Source: Nymphaea colorata
Lineage: Eukaryota > Streptophyta > Magnoliopsida > Nymphaeales > Nymphaeaceae
Assembly: GCF_008831285.2 (NCBI RefSeq)
Contig: NC_045143.1
Location: 22,878,302 to 22,942,301, forward strand
DNA length: 64,000 bases
Direction: 5' to 3'
In this document: one piece after another, positions 19,850-31,275 of the stretch
Position numbering within the stretch: the first letter of the stretch is position 1
How the letters are laid out: every line of letters starts with the position of its first letter
Made by a program: the position numbers and the translations under genes
The notes under the pieces: model-generated
The model's database searches: none
What the model saw: the letters and a program-made list of their open reading frames with translations, nothing else
Told to the model about the DNA's origin: nothing

Positions 19850-22490
19850 TCAATTGAAAGTCCTTGAGCGAAGCTGGAGGTGTTGGTGTGGCACCACAAT
19901 TGAAAGTCCTTGAATCAAATAGATACAATGGAACTCGATGTGTTAAAGAGTTTGAGAACTTTCTCTATCAGGTGGTGAAGTTTTTCAAGGTAGACTAAAT
20001 CTTCAATGATGGAAGGAAGATTTCTACAACAACAATGTTTTTTGGGGACAATGAGATGCTTTAGTGGCATCGAAGAGAAAGTGATATGGAAAAAGGCCTA
20101 TGTGTTATTGACAGTTGGGAAAGATTCTAGCAAGTTATGTGAGACTTCTTGTTGCCCAAGAATAACAGCTAGACAAAGCTCATGGACTCGAAACAAATAG
20201 GTTCAATCTATGATTATGTAAAAGTCTTTTTAGGGAAGATGCTAAAAATTACAAGTATGTCCAATGAAGGTAGACTTTTCCACTTCATGAACGGTTTACA
20301 GTCATGGGCAGAACAAGAACTTCATCGACAAGACCCGGAGGATTTGGGCAGCGCTCTTGCAGTTACCGAGCGGTTGATCGATATAAATAAACAACACAAA
20401 CTTGAAATAAGCCCTTTAATGGTGCAAAGAAAGGTAGGAACACTAGCAACCATGGTGGCAATAATAGTAGAAGGACTGGGCAGCAAGATAGAGGAACTAA
20501 TTGTTTGATTGTCCAGAGAAGTGGTGCTGGAAATGGATGAGATAATCACAGTTTCAAATCTCACTGTCCACATCAACAACCATTGAAGTGTTGGCACTAT
20601 GGTGGTCCTCATCTCTCGTTTAGATGCACAAACCAAGGAAACAATCAAACAAGTTCTCCATAACAATCTGCCAATGTGGTACAAGGTGAAGAAAGGGAAA
20701 GCCCAAAGATGGGTGCTCTCTAACTTTTGAATACTTTGAAAAGAGAGGAAAAGGCGAAGACGACAGCGACGTCTTCCAATGGTCTCATGTATCTAGACAT
20801 CTTGGTAAATAGAAAGCCCTCAATGGCTATGGTGGACACAGGTGCCACGCATAACTTCATCTCGAATGAAGAGGCGAGGAGATTATGTCTCACCCTTGAG
20901 AATGGATAGTTATGCATGAAGGCTGTGAACTCGGAGGCAAAGCCCATTCACGGAGTAACCCTGGATTTGTTATGGTCGTGAAGATTGAGAGTTTGTCAGG
21001 TAAAGCCAACTTCTCGGTGGATGATTTTCAGATGATTTTAAGCATAGAGTTCCTTAGCAGGGAAAAGATGGTCCTGATGTTGCATTTGCATAGTATTAGC
21101 ATTATAGATGAGAAGTTTCCTTGCATGGTCCCGACAGTGATGCAAAGAAAGATAAGGGTAAGGCCACGATGTTGTCTACTCTACAATTGAAAAAAGGTTT
21201 GAAGCAGGCTGAGGATACATACTTGGTGGCAATTGGGAAGTGCTTAGTGATTCCCCTGGTTTGGTCTCAGAGGTGCTTGCGCCCGTCTTAGAGGAATTCA
21301 TAGGGACAATGCCTACGGAGCTCCGTAGACGGCTGCCACCTTTGCATGAGGTGGATCGTCCCATAGTACTCTTTCCCAGTGCCAAATCCCCAGCGATGGC
21401 ACCCTATAGGATGGGCCCTGCTGAGTTGAAGAAACTTCGACAACAACTATATGAGATACTTGCTGGAGGTATAATCAAACCCTTCAAAACTCCTTTTGGT
21501 ACACCAGTGTTATTTCAAGCAAAACATGATAGCTCCAAAAGATTGTGTGAGGATTATAGGGCATTGAACATGGTAAATGTGAAGAACAAATATCTTTTAC
21601 CTTTGATTGTGGATCTTTTCGATCAATTTGGTGGATGACGAGTATTTTTCAAGTTGGATATTCGATCGGGATATTGACAAGTTCAGATTGTTGACGGTGA
21701 CAAGCCGAAGACAACCTGCGTCATTCGCTATGGTGCCTCTGAGTTTTTGGTAATGTCATTCAGGTTGATGTATGTCCATGCAACCTTTTCGACTTTGATG
21801 AATATGATATTCTACGTGTATTTAGATAAGTTCATGGTGGTCTATATTGATGATATTGTAGTATATAGCAACTCTATGGAAGATCATGTGGGACACAGTG
21901 GATAGTGTTCGAGGTGTTGAAGGAAAATGAACTTCATGTGAAGTGTGAGAAGTGCCTATTTGGACAACTACAAAACAACTTCCATGGTCATATTATGGGA
22001 AATGGTTAGCTGCTGATAGACACAGAAAAGGTGAGGCTCTTTAGGACTGGAAACCGTCAGCCAATGTGTAGGAGTTACGTTTCTTTCTCTGCTTGGTGAA
22101 CTACTATATTTGTGATTTTTTAAGGGGTATTCTTTGATAGTTGTGCCCCTCACTGATTTATTGAAGAAGAACTAAACTTGGGCTTGGGAAAAACTTGCCG
22201 AAGATGTCTTTGATCAATTGAAGAGGGACCTAACGTAGGAGCATGTGCTTAGGTTACCCGATCACACCAAAAAATTTGAAGTCCACACCGATGCTTCGGA
22301 CTTTGCAATTGGTGGAGTTTGGATACAGGAAGGTCACCCTGGTTGCCTATGAAATTAGGAAGCTTAAAGACACAAAGCAATATTACTCCGTGCACGAAAG
22401 AAAAATAACGACAATTATCCATTATCGCACATGGATGCATTACTTATTAGGAGTTCAATTCGTGATGAAAACAGATAATGTAGCCACAAG
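19850..22490 (+). pseudogene. Gypsy gag, protease, reverse transcriptase and RNase H (first part), degraded
   Basis: Gag is readable at 19890-20500 (LKVLESNRYNGTRCVKEF, FHFMNGLQSWAEQELHRQ, then AVTERLIDI). Protease follows at 20780-20900, with the active-site block MAMVDTGATHNFIS. Reverse transcriptase spans about 21300-22010: [43 protein letters not shown], and a YIDDIVVYSNSMEDH catalytic block in shifted frames. RNase H begins near 22255 (FEVHTDASDFAIGG) and stops at the inserted element after TDNVATSYF. Stop codons and indels separate these pieces. The sequence resembles chromovirus lineages such as Galadriel or Reina, but I cannot choose between them. Confidence 0.85.
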
Positions 22491-23284
22491 CTACTTCCAT
22501 ATATGGATGTCAATGGATCAAATTCGGATTGGATATGCATCCAAACTACCTTTAAAATTTCGGATATGGTAAGCAATTTAACATCTGAATAAAAAAATCG
22601 GATTGGATTCAGATTTAAAAAATAACAAATTCGGTTTTAAGTAAATATCGGATTGGATACTTAACCATTTTAACAAGTATATCTGAATCCTGAGTTGATA
22701 TCTGAATCTGAATTACAGCTTGATATCTGAATTTGAACCGTGAGTTGATATGCAAATCTGAAACAGGTGATGACATCTGAATGTGAACCTGAAAGAGAAG
22801 CACGAGCGCTGACATCAGAATCCATACCTGAGAGGTGTTGAGTTGGTGTCCCCACGTTTTGAAGAAGCGACCTATGAATGGTTAGGCTAAAGGTCTAGCC
22901 AAACGCAACAACTTAAAGTTATGACATAAAAAGAATATAAATTGTATATGAATATATAATATGATTAATAGATAATGACTTTTATGAAGTTGCATATAAT
23001 AATAATCAAATAGTTGCCATGCACACCATTTAACTTCAAGTATTTATAACTATATCACATAAAGCTAATTAATTAATAATTCATGTTATATTTAATTCAA
23101 CATTTTTGTGTAAACAAGCAAACTATTATAGTTAAGGCGTCAACTAAACAAGATATCTTAAACAATGTATTTATTTAATTAAAATAAAAAAAACTTGTAT
23201 CAAGAAATTTCAATAAAATGAGTATTTCTAAAAATATGAAAACTAATTGCAAATAAATATATTTAACATAAAACAGCTGTTCAA

Positions 23285-24180
23285 CTCATAAAAAAGTTTT
23301 ATTTATCAAATTATTAATTATTTATTTAATCAATCAAGTAAATTATTTTGTATAATCATATAATATGTCCAAAAGTCTTAGGTATTTGATATATAACACA
23401 TAATTCACAAATTTAAAAACAAAAACTTTTAACAAGTAACAAAACAACAAATTGTTTGATTTAATAAATTATATAATTTAATTAAATAATACAAATTTAC
23501 GTAAAAAAAAAACACTTACTATACTAAAGCTAAGAGGACTAACCCAAAGAGTTAATGAGGATGTGGAAAAATGAAGGTTTAACATCATTGAACACTCTTT
23601 TTATTGATGTAAAGCTAAAGTCTTTTAATTAACTCAATAAAATTAGAAAAAACCATTAAATAATGTCTTTCTTAAATGAGAAATAATGTGAGTCACTTGA
23701 TTTAATAATTCTCAATAAGTCATTATCATTAAATAATAGTTTACTTCACAAAAAAAATCATTTATCAAATTATCAATTTACTTATTTAATCAATTAAGTA
23801 AGTTATTTTGTATAATCATATAATTCATTCAAAAATCTTAGGCATTTGATACATAACACATAATTCAGAAATTTGAAAACAAAAGCCTTTAACTGGTAAG
23901 AAAGCAACAAATTGTTCGATTTAATGAACTATCTTATATATCATTTGAGTAATTATACAATTTTATGTAAAAAAACAACTATTGTAATAAAGATAAGAGG
24001 ACTAATAAATTATCTGATATATCATTGAACACTATTTTTACGAATGTAACACAAATTATTTTAATTAACTAAATGAAATAATAAAAAGTTATTAAATAAC
24101 ATCTTTTTAATGAAAAATAATATGGGTCACATGATTTAACAATTATTATGAAGAAAGTATGAAAGTCAAATATACTAGTA
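23285..24180. repeat. Direct duplication of about 460 bp inside the long-TIR element
   Basis: The block starting tttatttatcaaattattaa near 23297 recurs near 23758 as catttatcaaattatcaatt. Shared stretches include ttattttgtataatcatata, aggtatttgat/aggcatttgat, cacataattca and aagaggacta. The copies are clearly diverged, so the duplication is old. Confidence 0.8.
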
Positions 24181-24539
24181 AAAAATAAGAGAAAATTGAA
24201 TCAATGAACATGTAGGTGCACACGCTTAGGTGTTTAACCCATTAAGAATGATCTTATCCATTGATTTGGTCCATTACTATTAATTGACATGCTTCTATCA
24301 TCACTTTTCCTCAATTATCAACATCGACAAAATCAACTCCATGTCCTAACTGGTGAGACAGAACTCAAAATTCATTTATAATGAGTACAATACCTCATAA
24401 AAAAATGTTTTGAAAGAATTGAATATGTGAAAAAATAGTTTTTAATTAGTTTTTAATAATTAATTTGATGTTTAGATGACACACTTAAACTCATTTATTT
24501 AAATACATAGAGGTAAGGATTGATTAAGGAATTTTTTGT

Positions 24540-24830
24540 TGTAAAAATCAAAATATAGTTTTAAAATTTTAAGTGAAGCTAAAACATAATTTTTTGTTTT
24601 TTTTTTTAAATACGATAAACTTACCAGTTGTTTTGTTGCAAGAGTCAAACCATAGTTTTAAAATTTTAAGTGAAGCCAAAGCATAATTTTTTAATTTTTT
24701 TTATATACGATAAACTTACGAGTTGTTTTGTTGCGAGAGTCAAACTATAGTTTTAAAATTTTAAGTGAAGCCAAAACACAATATTTTAATGTTTTTTTAT
24801 ATGCGATAAACTTATTTATGAGTTCAACAA
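24540..24830. repeat. Three tandem copies of a unit of about 97 bp in the long-TIR element
   Basis: The sequence agttttaaaattttaagtga, followed by agc(c/t)aaa(a/g)ca(t/c)aat and then acgataaactta, occurs three times with a spacing of about 97-100 bp, starting near 24556, 24654 and 24750. Confidence 0.8.
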
Positions 24831-25556
24831 TTGTTTCATATTAAATATATTTATTTAAGATTAATTTTCATGTTTTTAAAAATACTCATTTTATTGAAAT
24901 TTCTTGATACAAGTTTTTTTTTTATTTTTAGTTAAATAAATACATTATTTAAGGTATCATGTTTAGTTGATGCCTTAACTATAAAAGTATGCTTGTTTAC
25001 ACAAAAACGCTAAATTAAATACAATATGAATTATTAATTAATTAGTTTTATGTGATATAGTTTTAAATATTTTAAGTTAAATGGTGTATATGGTTACTAT
25101 TTGATTATTACTATATGCAACTTCATAAAAGTCATTATCTCTTAACGAGATTATACATTCATATACAATTTATATTCTTATTGTGTCATAACTTTAAGTT
25201 GGAGTGTTTGGCTAGACCTTTTGTCCAACCATTCAGGGACACCAACTCAAGCTCTCAAGGTTCGGATTCAGATATAACTTAAAAGTTGAATTCAGATCAG
25301 ATTTGGATATAACTTAAAAATTTGATTCAGATCAGATTCGGATATAACTTAAAATTCAGATTCGGATCGAATTCAAGTATAACTAAAAAATCAGATTCGG
25401 ATTGGATTCGTATGTAGATTTTAAAGTCGGATTCAGATATGGTATAAACTTTTTTCTAACTGAATTTGAATCTTAATCTTAATCCGAATATATGAATATC
25501 TGAAAAATCAGATATGATAAAAATGTATATATGGTCCGTTGACATCCCTACTTTCA

Positions 25557-27186
25557 GACCCAAAAGAAGTGACCCCGAAGCAGGCATCATGGCAGGAATT
25601 CCTTACAAAAGATTTGCCCTTGGAATACAAAGTAGGAAGGACTAACGTCGTAGCCAATGTGCTTAGTTGAAAGGCGGAGCTGACTGGTAGATCGAGAGAG
25701 ACATCCGAAGCACAAATTGAAGGTGCTCTTCTCGGGCGGATCTGAGAAGACATGAAGCAAGACCATATGGCCAAGCATTTGGTCACGACAACTGAGGCAG
25801 GAAAAATGCAGAGATTCTGGCTGTGTGATGGACTTCTAATAACAAAGGGTGAACACATGTTTGTGCCTAGGTGGGGCAGACTTCAGTGGGAGTTGCTGAT
25901 GAAATGCCATGATGCGTTGTGGGCAGGCCATCCTGGCCAGAAGCAGACACTAGCACTCTTTGAACGTGGCTATTGCTGGCCACAAATGCGAGACGATGTT
26001 GAGGTATATCTAAGGACTTGCTTGATTTGCCAGCAAGACAAGGGACAAACCAGAAAGCTGTCGGCCTCTTGGAGCCTCTTTTTATTCCAAAATGTCCACG
26101 GGAATGCCTTTCTATAGATTTTATCGTTAGCTTGTCCAAAGTTAACAGCTTCAGCTCCATCCTTGTGGTTGTGGATAGATTTTCAAAATGTGCCACTTTC
26201 ATTCCAACCACTAATGAATGTCTTACGAAAAAAATGATGGAGTTGTTTGTGGAGCACATAGTGAAATACTCAGACGTGCTGAAAAGCATTGTAAGTGATC
26301 GCGACGTCCGTTTCACAGGAAAGTTTTGGTACAAAGTATTGCGCTTGTTGGGTTCGAACTTACTATTCCCAACAAGTTTCCACCCGCAAACTGACGACCA
26401 AACTGAATGGATCAACAGCTTATTGGAACAATATTTTCGACACTATGTTAGTGCAAATAAAAAGAATTCGGTGAAATTGCTTGATGTATCCCAATTTCAC
26501 AAAATAGTGAGTCTTTTCCGCATAGTCCATTCGAGATAACTAACAGACATCAACTGTTGATGCCTCATACCCTTATTGCTCAGGAGAAGGGACGGCTTAC
26601 CTTCGCCTACTAGTCTGTCCGTGACTGATAGGAACAGATAGATTGGCCAAGGTGTTCTTGCACAAGACTATCAAAAAGATGAAGAAATTTGCAAATCGAA
26701 CTCGAAGGCATATGGAATTCTGAGTGGGAGATCAGGTCCTTGTTAAGCTTTACCCTGACTGTATAGCCATCTTTCATGGCTGACATCAGTCGTTAATCTG
26801 CAAGTATGATGGACCTTTTACAGTGCTACAAATGATCAGAAAGCTAGCATACAAGCTAGACTTGCCGCTAGACTTTAAAGTACATTTAGTGTTCCACATT
26901 TGCAACCTAAAACCCTTCTAATTTGATGAGGAAGACCTAGAACAATACTCGATCATGCAGCGAGCCCCACCAATCAAGCGAGTAGCAGACCGGCAGATGG
27001 AGTAGATTCTTCAGCACAAAACAAACTATCTATGTGAGCCAAACAAGTACCAAGTGAAATGGACAGGCGAGCGGAACCCAACATGGGAGTATGCATTCCG
27101 CATCAAGCAGTGCTACCTGCTGGAAGTCAGAGCCTACCATGAAGCAGCTGGCACCGAGGACGACACATGATTTGAAGGGGGGAGTC
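25557..27186 (+). pseudogene. Gypsy RNase H (end), integrase and chromodomain, degraded
   Basis: After the inserted element the RNase H frame resumes (VTPKQASWQEF). The integrase zinc-binding part is at about 25870-26050, with HDALWAGHPGQKQTLALFER and CLICQQDKGQ. The catalytic core is at 26100-26540: FSSILVVVDRFSKCATFIPT, IVSDRDVRFTGKFW and HPQTDDQTEWINSLLEQYFR. A degraded tail follows. A chromodomain-like segment is at 26985-27110 (LCEPNKYQVKWTGERNPTWE), which supports a chromovirus. Stops are frequent. Confidence 0.85.
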
Positions 27187-27592
27187 TGTTTCCTTGTGTC
27201 TAGAGTATGTATAGTCATTTGCTTTGTTATGTACTCTATTTGTTTATGTTGAGTCTTTGGTTTGTACTTGAGTGTTCACCTACAATAGAGCACCCCTCAA
27301 TCTGGTCCCAGTGTATGTAATGAGATTCCTTGTTTTGGATGGCCGGCAAGAATCTTGTAAGTGGCTTCGGCCGACCCTATGTAAACAAGTTGGGATTATT
27401 CTCCTTTGCTTACCTCCCTCGTGATGTACAAGCTTTTCAAGAGAAATACATTGCGAGTTTTCTTTATTCATACTTTGTGTTCTTTATACACTTTGCTTTC
27501 CAAATGATATTTGTGCCCTTTTTTATGGTTTTAAGGCTAATGGCATATGGTGCTTGCCGTGCCCCACAGACTGAAGTTGGCAGCCTATGACA
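27187..27592 (+). repeat. 3' LTR of the old Gypsy chromovirus
   Basis: It begins TGTTTCCTTGTGTC directly after the purine-rich tract gaaggggggagtc (27174-27186) and ends CTATGACA. It is collinear with the 5' LTR, with many substitutions and small indels. Confidence 0.88.
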
Positions 27593-30220
27593 CACCTAAT
27601 ACAATGCATTTGACATAGGAACCTTGGATTTCTCCATTCAGGTTTGGATGAATAAATCCTCCAGCCTCTCACAATATATTGCCCAATGCATACATCAATT
27701 TTGGGTTTGGGAGGATGCTCTAGCCTCTCATAGTGTGTTTAATCACACATATAGAATGAAATGCATCAAGTGTAATTGGACAGAGGTTCAAATGGCCAAA
27801 GGATTTCACCTCCTCTACACGATACGACCTTTGCATCCTAGTACCTCGCTCAAAATTATATGCACAAATGATTTGTTACAATCGAAATTCAAACTTTCAA
27901 CATCTTCGCTTTTGAGTGTGCATTTTGCAAGACTTTCCTTAAGCATTTTTTTGATCAAATAGTTGTCTTAAGTTCTTTATAGCATTTAATAAAATATGCT
28001 ACTAATGGAGTTGATGGTGGATATTTGGCTGTCAGAAGATTGTAATGTTATTATTGCAATTTCACTATTCAAAACACAACTTTCAGGCATCTCCTATGCA
28101 TGGTTTTTGTGAAAGCTTTCAAAAATCACTCAAGCATCCACGTGTCTTGGTTATACAAAAATGTGCCACCAAAAAACCAACTCTATGAATGACAATGCAT
28201 GCCTACAATTGGCCAAGTGACCATTAATTAATATTAAGCTTCATTATTGTGTTAAACACAATAATATAATTGAAGTTCATAATCCACTTATAGCCTTGAG
28301 ATTACCCTAAACACATTTGTGACATATCCATCCTCATTGAATTGTATCACACTATAGAAACAAGTGTCATTGCACGAGAATAGTCATCAATTAATATTTT
28401 TCCATTTTTCATGGTTTCTATCCTATTCTTCTGCAAGTGGTTTCCATAAAATGTAGATGTAAATGGTGCATCATTACGATCACCATCTATCTTCACGAAG
28501 CAATTATATGTCTACCCTAGAAGAATTCTACAACTATCAACTAGTTCACCTATTACAAAACATGATGATGTCACTTTATGATGCAATCTCAACAAATAAA
28601 ATTGCAATTGTATGCCATTAGTACTCACTTGACCACAAATGAGATGCCATTAGTACTGATACATGTAAAAAGTGCCAAAGAATGGTTATGATCATGTATA
28701 AATATAAACATAATATGTTTTCCATTAGGAAGCTTTCTTAGCACAATGTTTATTGGACAACTTCATCTTGTATCAAACCCCTTTTTTTGTGTTTTCACTT
28801 GAATTTTTCAAAATTGTTTAGGACAAATAAATGACCTTGTCACAATGTTAATGCTTTATCTTAAGTGAACTTTCTTGCAAAAAAATCCATAATTTAGAGA
28901 ATGAGAACTGTAAATTTTACACATCTTGTCCTTGCTATCAAACAATATTCTTTATGTCGGAACACTACTATTAATTCTCTGACCACTTTTTACATATAAT
29001 ATCCAAGCGTGTCTTTCATGTATCCATGTGAAATATCACTAACTGTAAAATTTTGCTCGCCTTTTGTAGTTGGGGGAAGATGTCTCTTGTGTTCTTCATT
29101 ATATTCACTTTCCATTAAAATTGAGATTTGGATTATTCACAACCAGATGATAATGATAACATTGTCCCCAAGCAATATGCATTACACAACTCAATAAATT
29201 GGTTTTTGCTTGAATTAACATGTCACAAGGCGGCAAATAATTAATAGCAAGATTAGATTAAACTAGACACTGAAGACGATTAGGTATGGAAACAAAATGG
29301 ATAGGAGAGTTAGATATGATCTAATCTGAAGAAGCAAAAAAGTTCAGGTTTTTTAAGACAATAAAGTTGTACCATTTCATTTGATGGATGGCCATTTCAT
29401 TAGTTTATAAATGACATTAATTTCCAATTAAGTTTGGTGTGTGAATGTTTCATTAATTTTAGGCAAAAAATGATGAATGATTTCATTTGAAAACGCACAA
29501 GAGGTGCAGTTTAGCATATGATTGACTATAATGTCCAACCAGATTTCAAGCGAGATTTGCAGAGCAAAAAAAAGTGAGTTCCATATTTCTTGTTATAGCA
29601 TTCTCTTGTCATACCCATAAATAAATTGGCTTATTAATATGTGGAAACATTCGTTTGATTTTCTCAAATATCCAACCATTGAAATGAAATTTTGAGTTTA
29701 TAATAATACTGTGGAATTATAAACATATTGCACATAATTTAGAACAAAAGTACAAATACACAGAGATTTACTCATTAGCTTTTTATAGCCTCATGATGTT
29801 GTAGCTTCATTTATCTATTATTTTCTTTAATATGACTTCCTGCAACACCATTCTTGTCTTCTTCATGGCTTTCTTGTTATTATGCTCAATAAATATGAAG
29901 ATGATAGATAGTTTGAATTTTGATGTTATCTTCAAAGACTAACTTATTTTTCACTAGTGTAGGCTGAGGCTGACTCTATCGAAGTAGTGGATGGATCTCT
30001 TCACCATGGCAAAATTGAAGTCAACAAAGTCCATAATTAAGGGAAATGTATGCAATTGGGGATGATGATGGTGGTAGAGCCATACGTTTTTAACTAAGGG
30101 GTAGCAATCATTTTAATTTTAAAATTTAAATGTCACTTGTACATGAATAAATAAAAGTTACGGAAGTATGAATTAACCATGGATATAAAATCACACCTCC
30201 CCCTTCCCCTTCCTCTAATC
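27593..30220. other. AT-rich spacer without recognisable gene
   Basis: About 2.6 kb is heavily AT-rich with no frame over 115 codons. A short minus-strand stretch near 28390 reads ILIDDYSRAM, reminiscent of Copia integrase, but it is isolated. The region may be very old repeat DNA. Confidence 0.5.
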
Positions 30221-30221
30221 T

Positions 30222-30745
30222 TAGGGTGCATTTGATAGTCATGGATTTAAGATGCAAGGGACGGATCTATAGATAAATCCATAGTTTTATCAAACATCAT
30301 ATTTTATTATCATGGATTTCAAATCATCAATAGAGGGGAAATATGTGGTTTTGAGATTGAAAGAAGGGGGTGGGGTGGGGTTGTCCAATATCTTGCATGG
30401 ATTTGTGATCTGCATGGGAAATCTTTGTGGGTATTGCAACTGGTAGGAACCCACCACTGCCCCCCACGCATAGAGAAAGAAGTAAGTCCCTCGACCATGG
30501 CTGAGGACATCGATTGAAAGTTGAAATTCCTCTTTGCTATGGCAGAAGGTTTCATTGGTTGAAACTTTCACTAGCTGAGGCCTATTGGCTATGGCAAAAG
30601 GTTTTGATGGTTGAGACCTTTGGCAATGGTAGAGGGTCTCATCAGACCTAAGAGAGGAAAGTGTCAACTATGGCTGAGGGTTTTCTTAGACCTAAGAGAG
30701 AAACCCTTGCCCCGGACCTAGGGTTTCCTTAGTCAGAGAGAGATT

Positions 30746-30786
<41 letters not shown>

Positions 30787-31025
30787 ACCTCTAATAGCAA
30801 AGCCCAAACACCAACCAACCAATCTCCATGGTCGGTCGATCTCCATTGCTTGGACGAGAGAGAGGGAATGAGAAAAATCCATTGAAGGAGATCCAAATCT
30901 CCATGGTTGTCCAATATCTTGCATGGATTTACCAATTTGAATTAAAACCCTTGAGTATAAGATTTGAGGATAAGAAATCGACCCCGAATCTAAGATCCAA
31001 AGCCATCAAACGTAACCTTAAATCC
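30222..31025. mobile_element. Possible MITE-like element of about 800 bp
   Basis: The left end (ttagggtgcatttgatag, 30222) and the inverted right end (ttaaggttacgtttgatgg, from 31020) are imperfect inverted repeats with the tttgat-core common at plant MITE ends. The interior has repeated aatatcttgcatggattt (30387 and 30919) and a GA microsatellite. No clean target duplication was found. Confidence 0.4.
30751..30783. repeat. (AG)n microsatellite
   Basis: About 16 uninterrupted ag units follow a shorter agagagagattgagat lead-in. They give spurious Ser-Leu frames on the minus strand. Confidence 0.95.
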
Positions 31026-31275
31026 AAGCTTTTTTCAATGTAAGGATTTGAGGATATGACATATTCTTAAATGTGAATTCTAGGTCTAACATAATATCCT
31101 TCTCTTGATGAATCATGGTTTTTACCATAGATATTTCACATCAACAAAAATATTACCATAGATCTTTTACAACATCAACAAAAATATGTCATATGAGGTC
31201 CATAGATTTTGCATAGGTTGATGAACCAACATTGGAGGATAAGTTGAGAAGAGAGATTTCATGGGCCCGATAGTC

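Larger units (their letters stand above)
22500..25547. mobile_element. 3.05-kb non-autonomous DNA element with very long inverted repeats (MULE-like)
   Basis: A 9-bp target duplication, ctacttcca (22491-22499) and ctactttca (25548-25556), has one mismatch and lies inside the Gypsy RNase H. The ends share GGATGTCAA in inverted orientation. The inverted repeats are long: about 22500-23250 pairs with about 24865-25547. Matching blocks include aacttaaagttatgacat, ttgtatatgaatatataat and ggcgtcaactaaacaa. The interior is AT-rich and non-coding. A 9-bp duplication with long TIRs fits Mutator-like or foldback-type elements; the family assignment is inference. Confidence 0.8.
19242..27592 (+). mobile_element. 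Old Ty3/Gypsy chromovirus, interrupted by a long-TIR element
   Basis: LTRs at 19242-19627 and 27187-27592 start TGTTTCC and end GACA. They share an obvious but diverged sequence (386 and 406 bp). A primer-site-like TTGGTATGAGAGCC follows the 5' LTR at 19629. Possible flanking 5-mers are cacat (19237-19241) and cacct (27593-27597), with one mismatch. The order is gag, protease, reverse transcriptase, RNase H, integrase, chromodomain. Many stops and frameshifts show it is dead. A 3,048-bp element sits inside RNase H at 22500-25547. Confidence 0.9.

Noticed and set aside
28380-28430. Minus-strand ILIDDYSRAM as a Copia integrase relic
   Set aside because: It is a single ten-residue match without neighbouring integrase blocks in any frame. 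Too weak to call.
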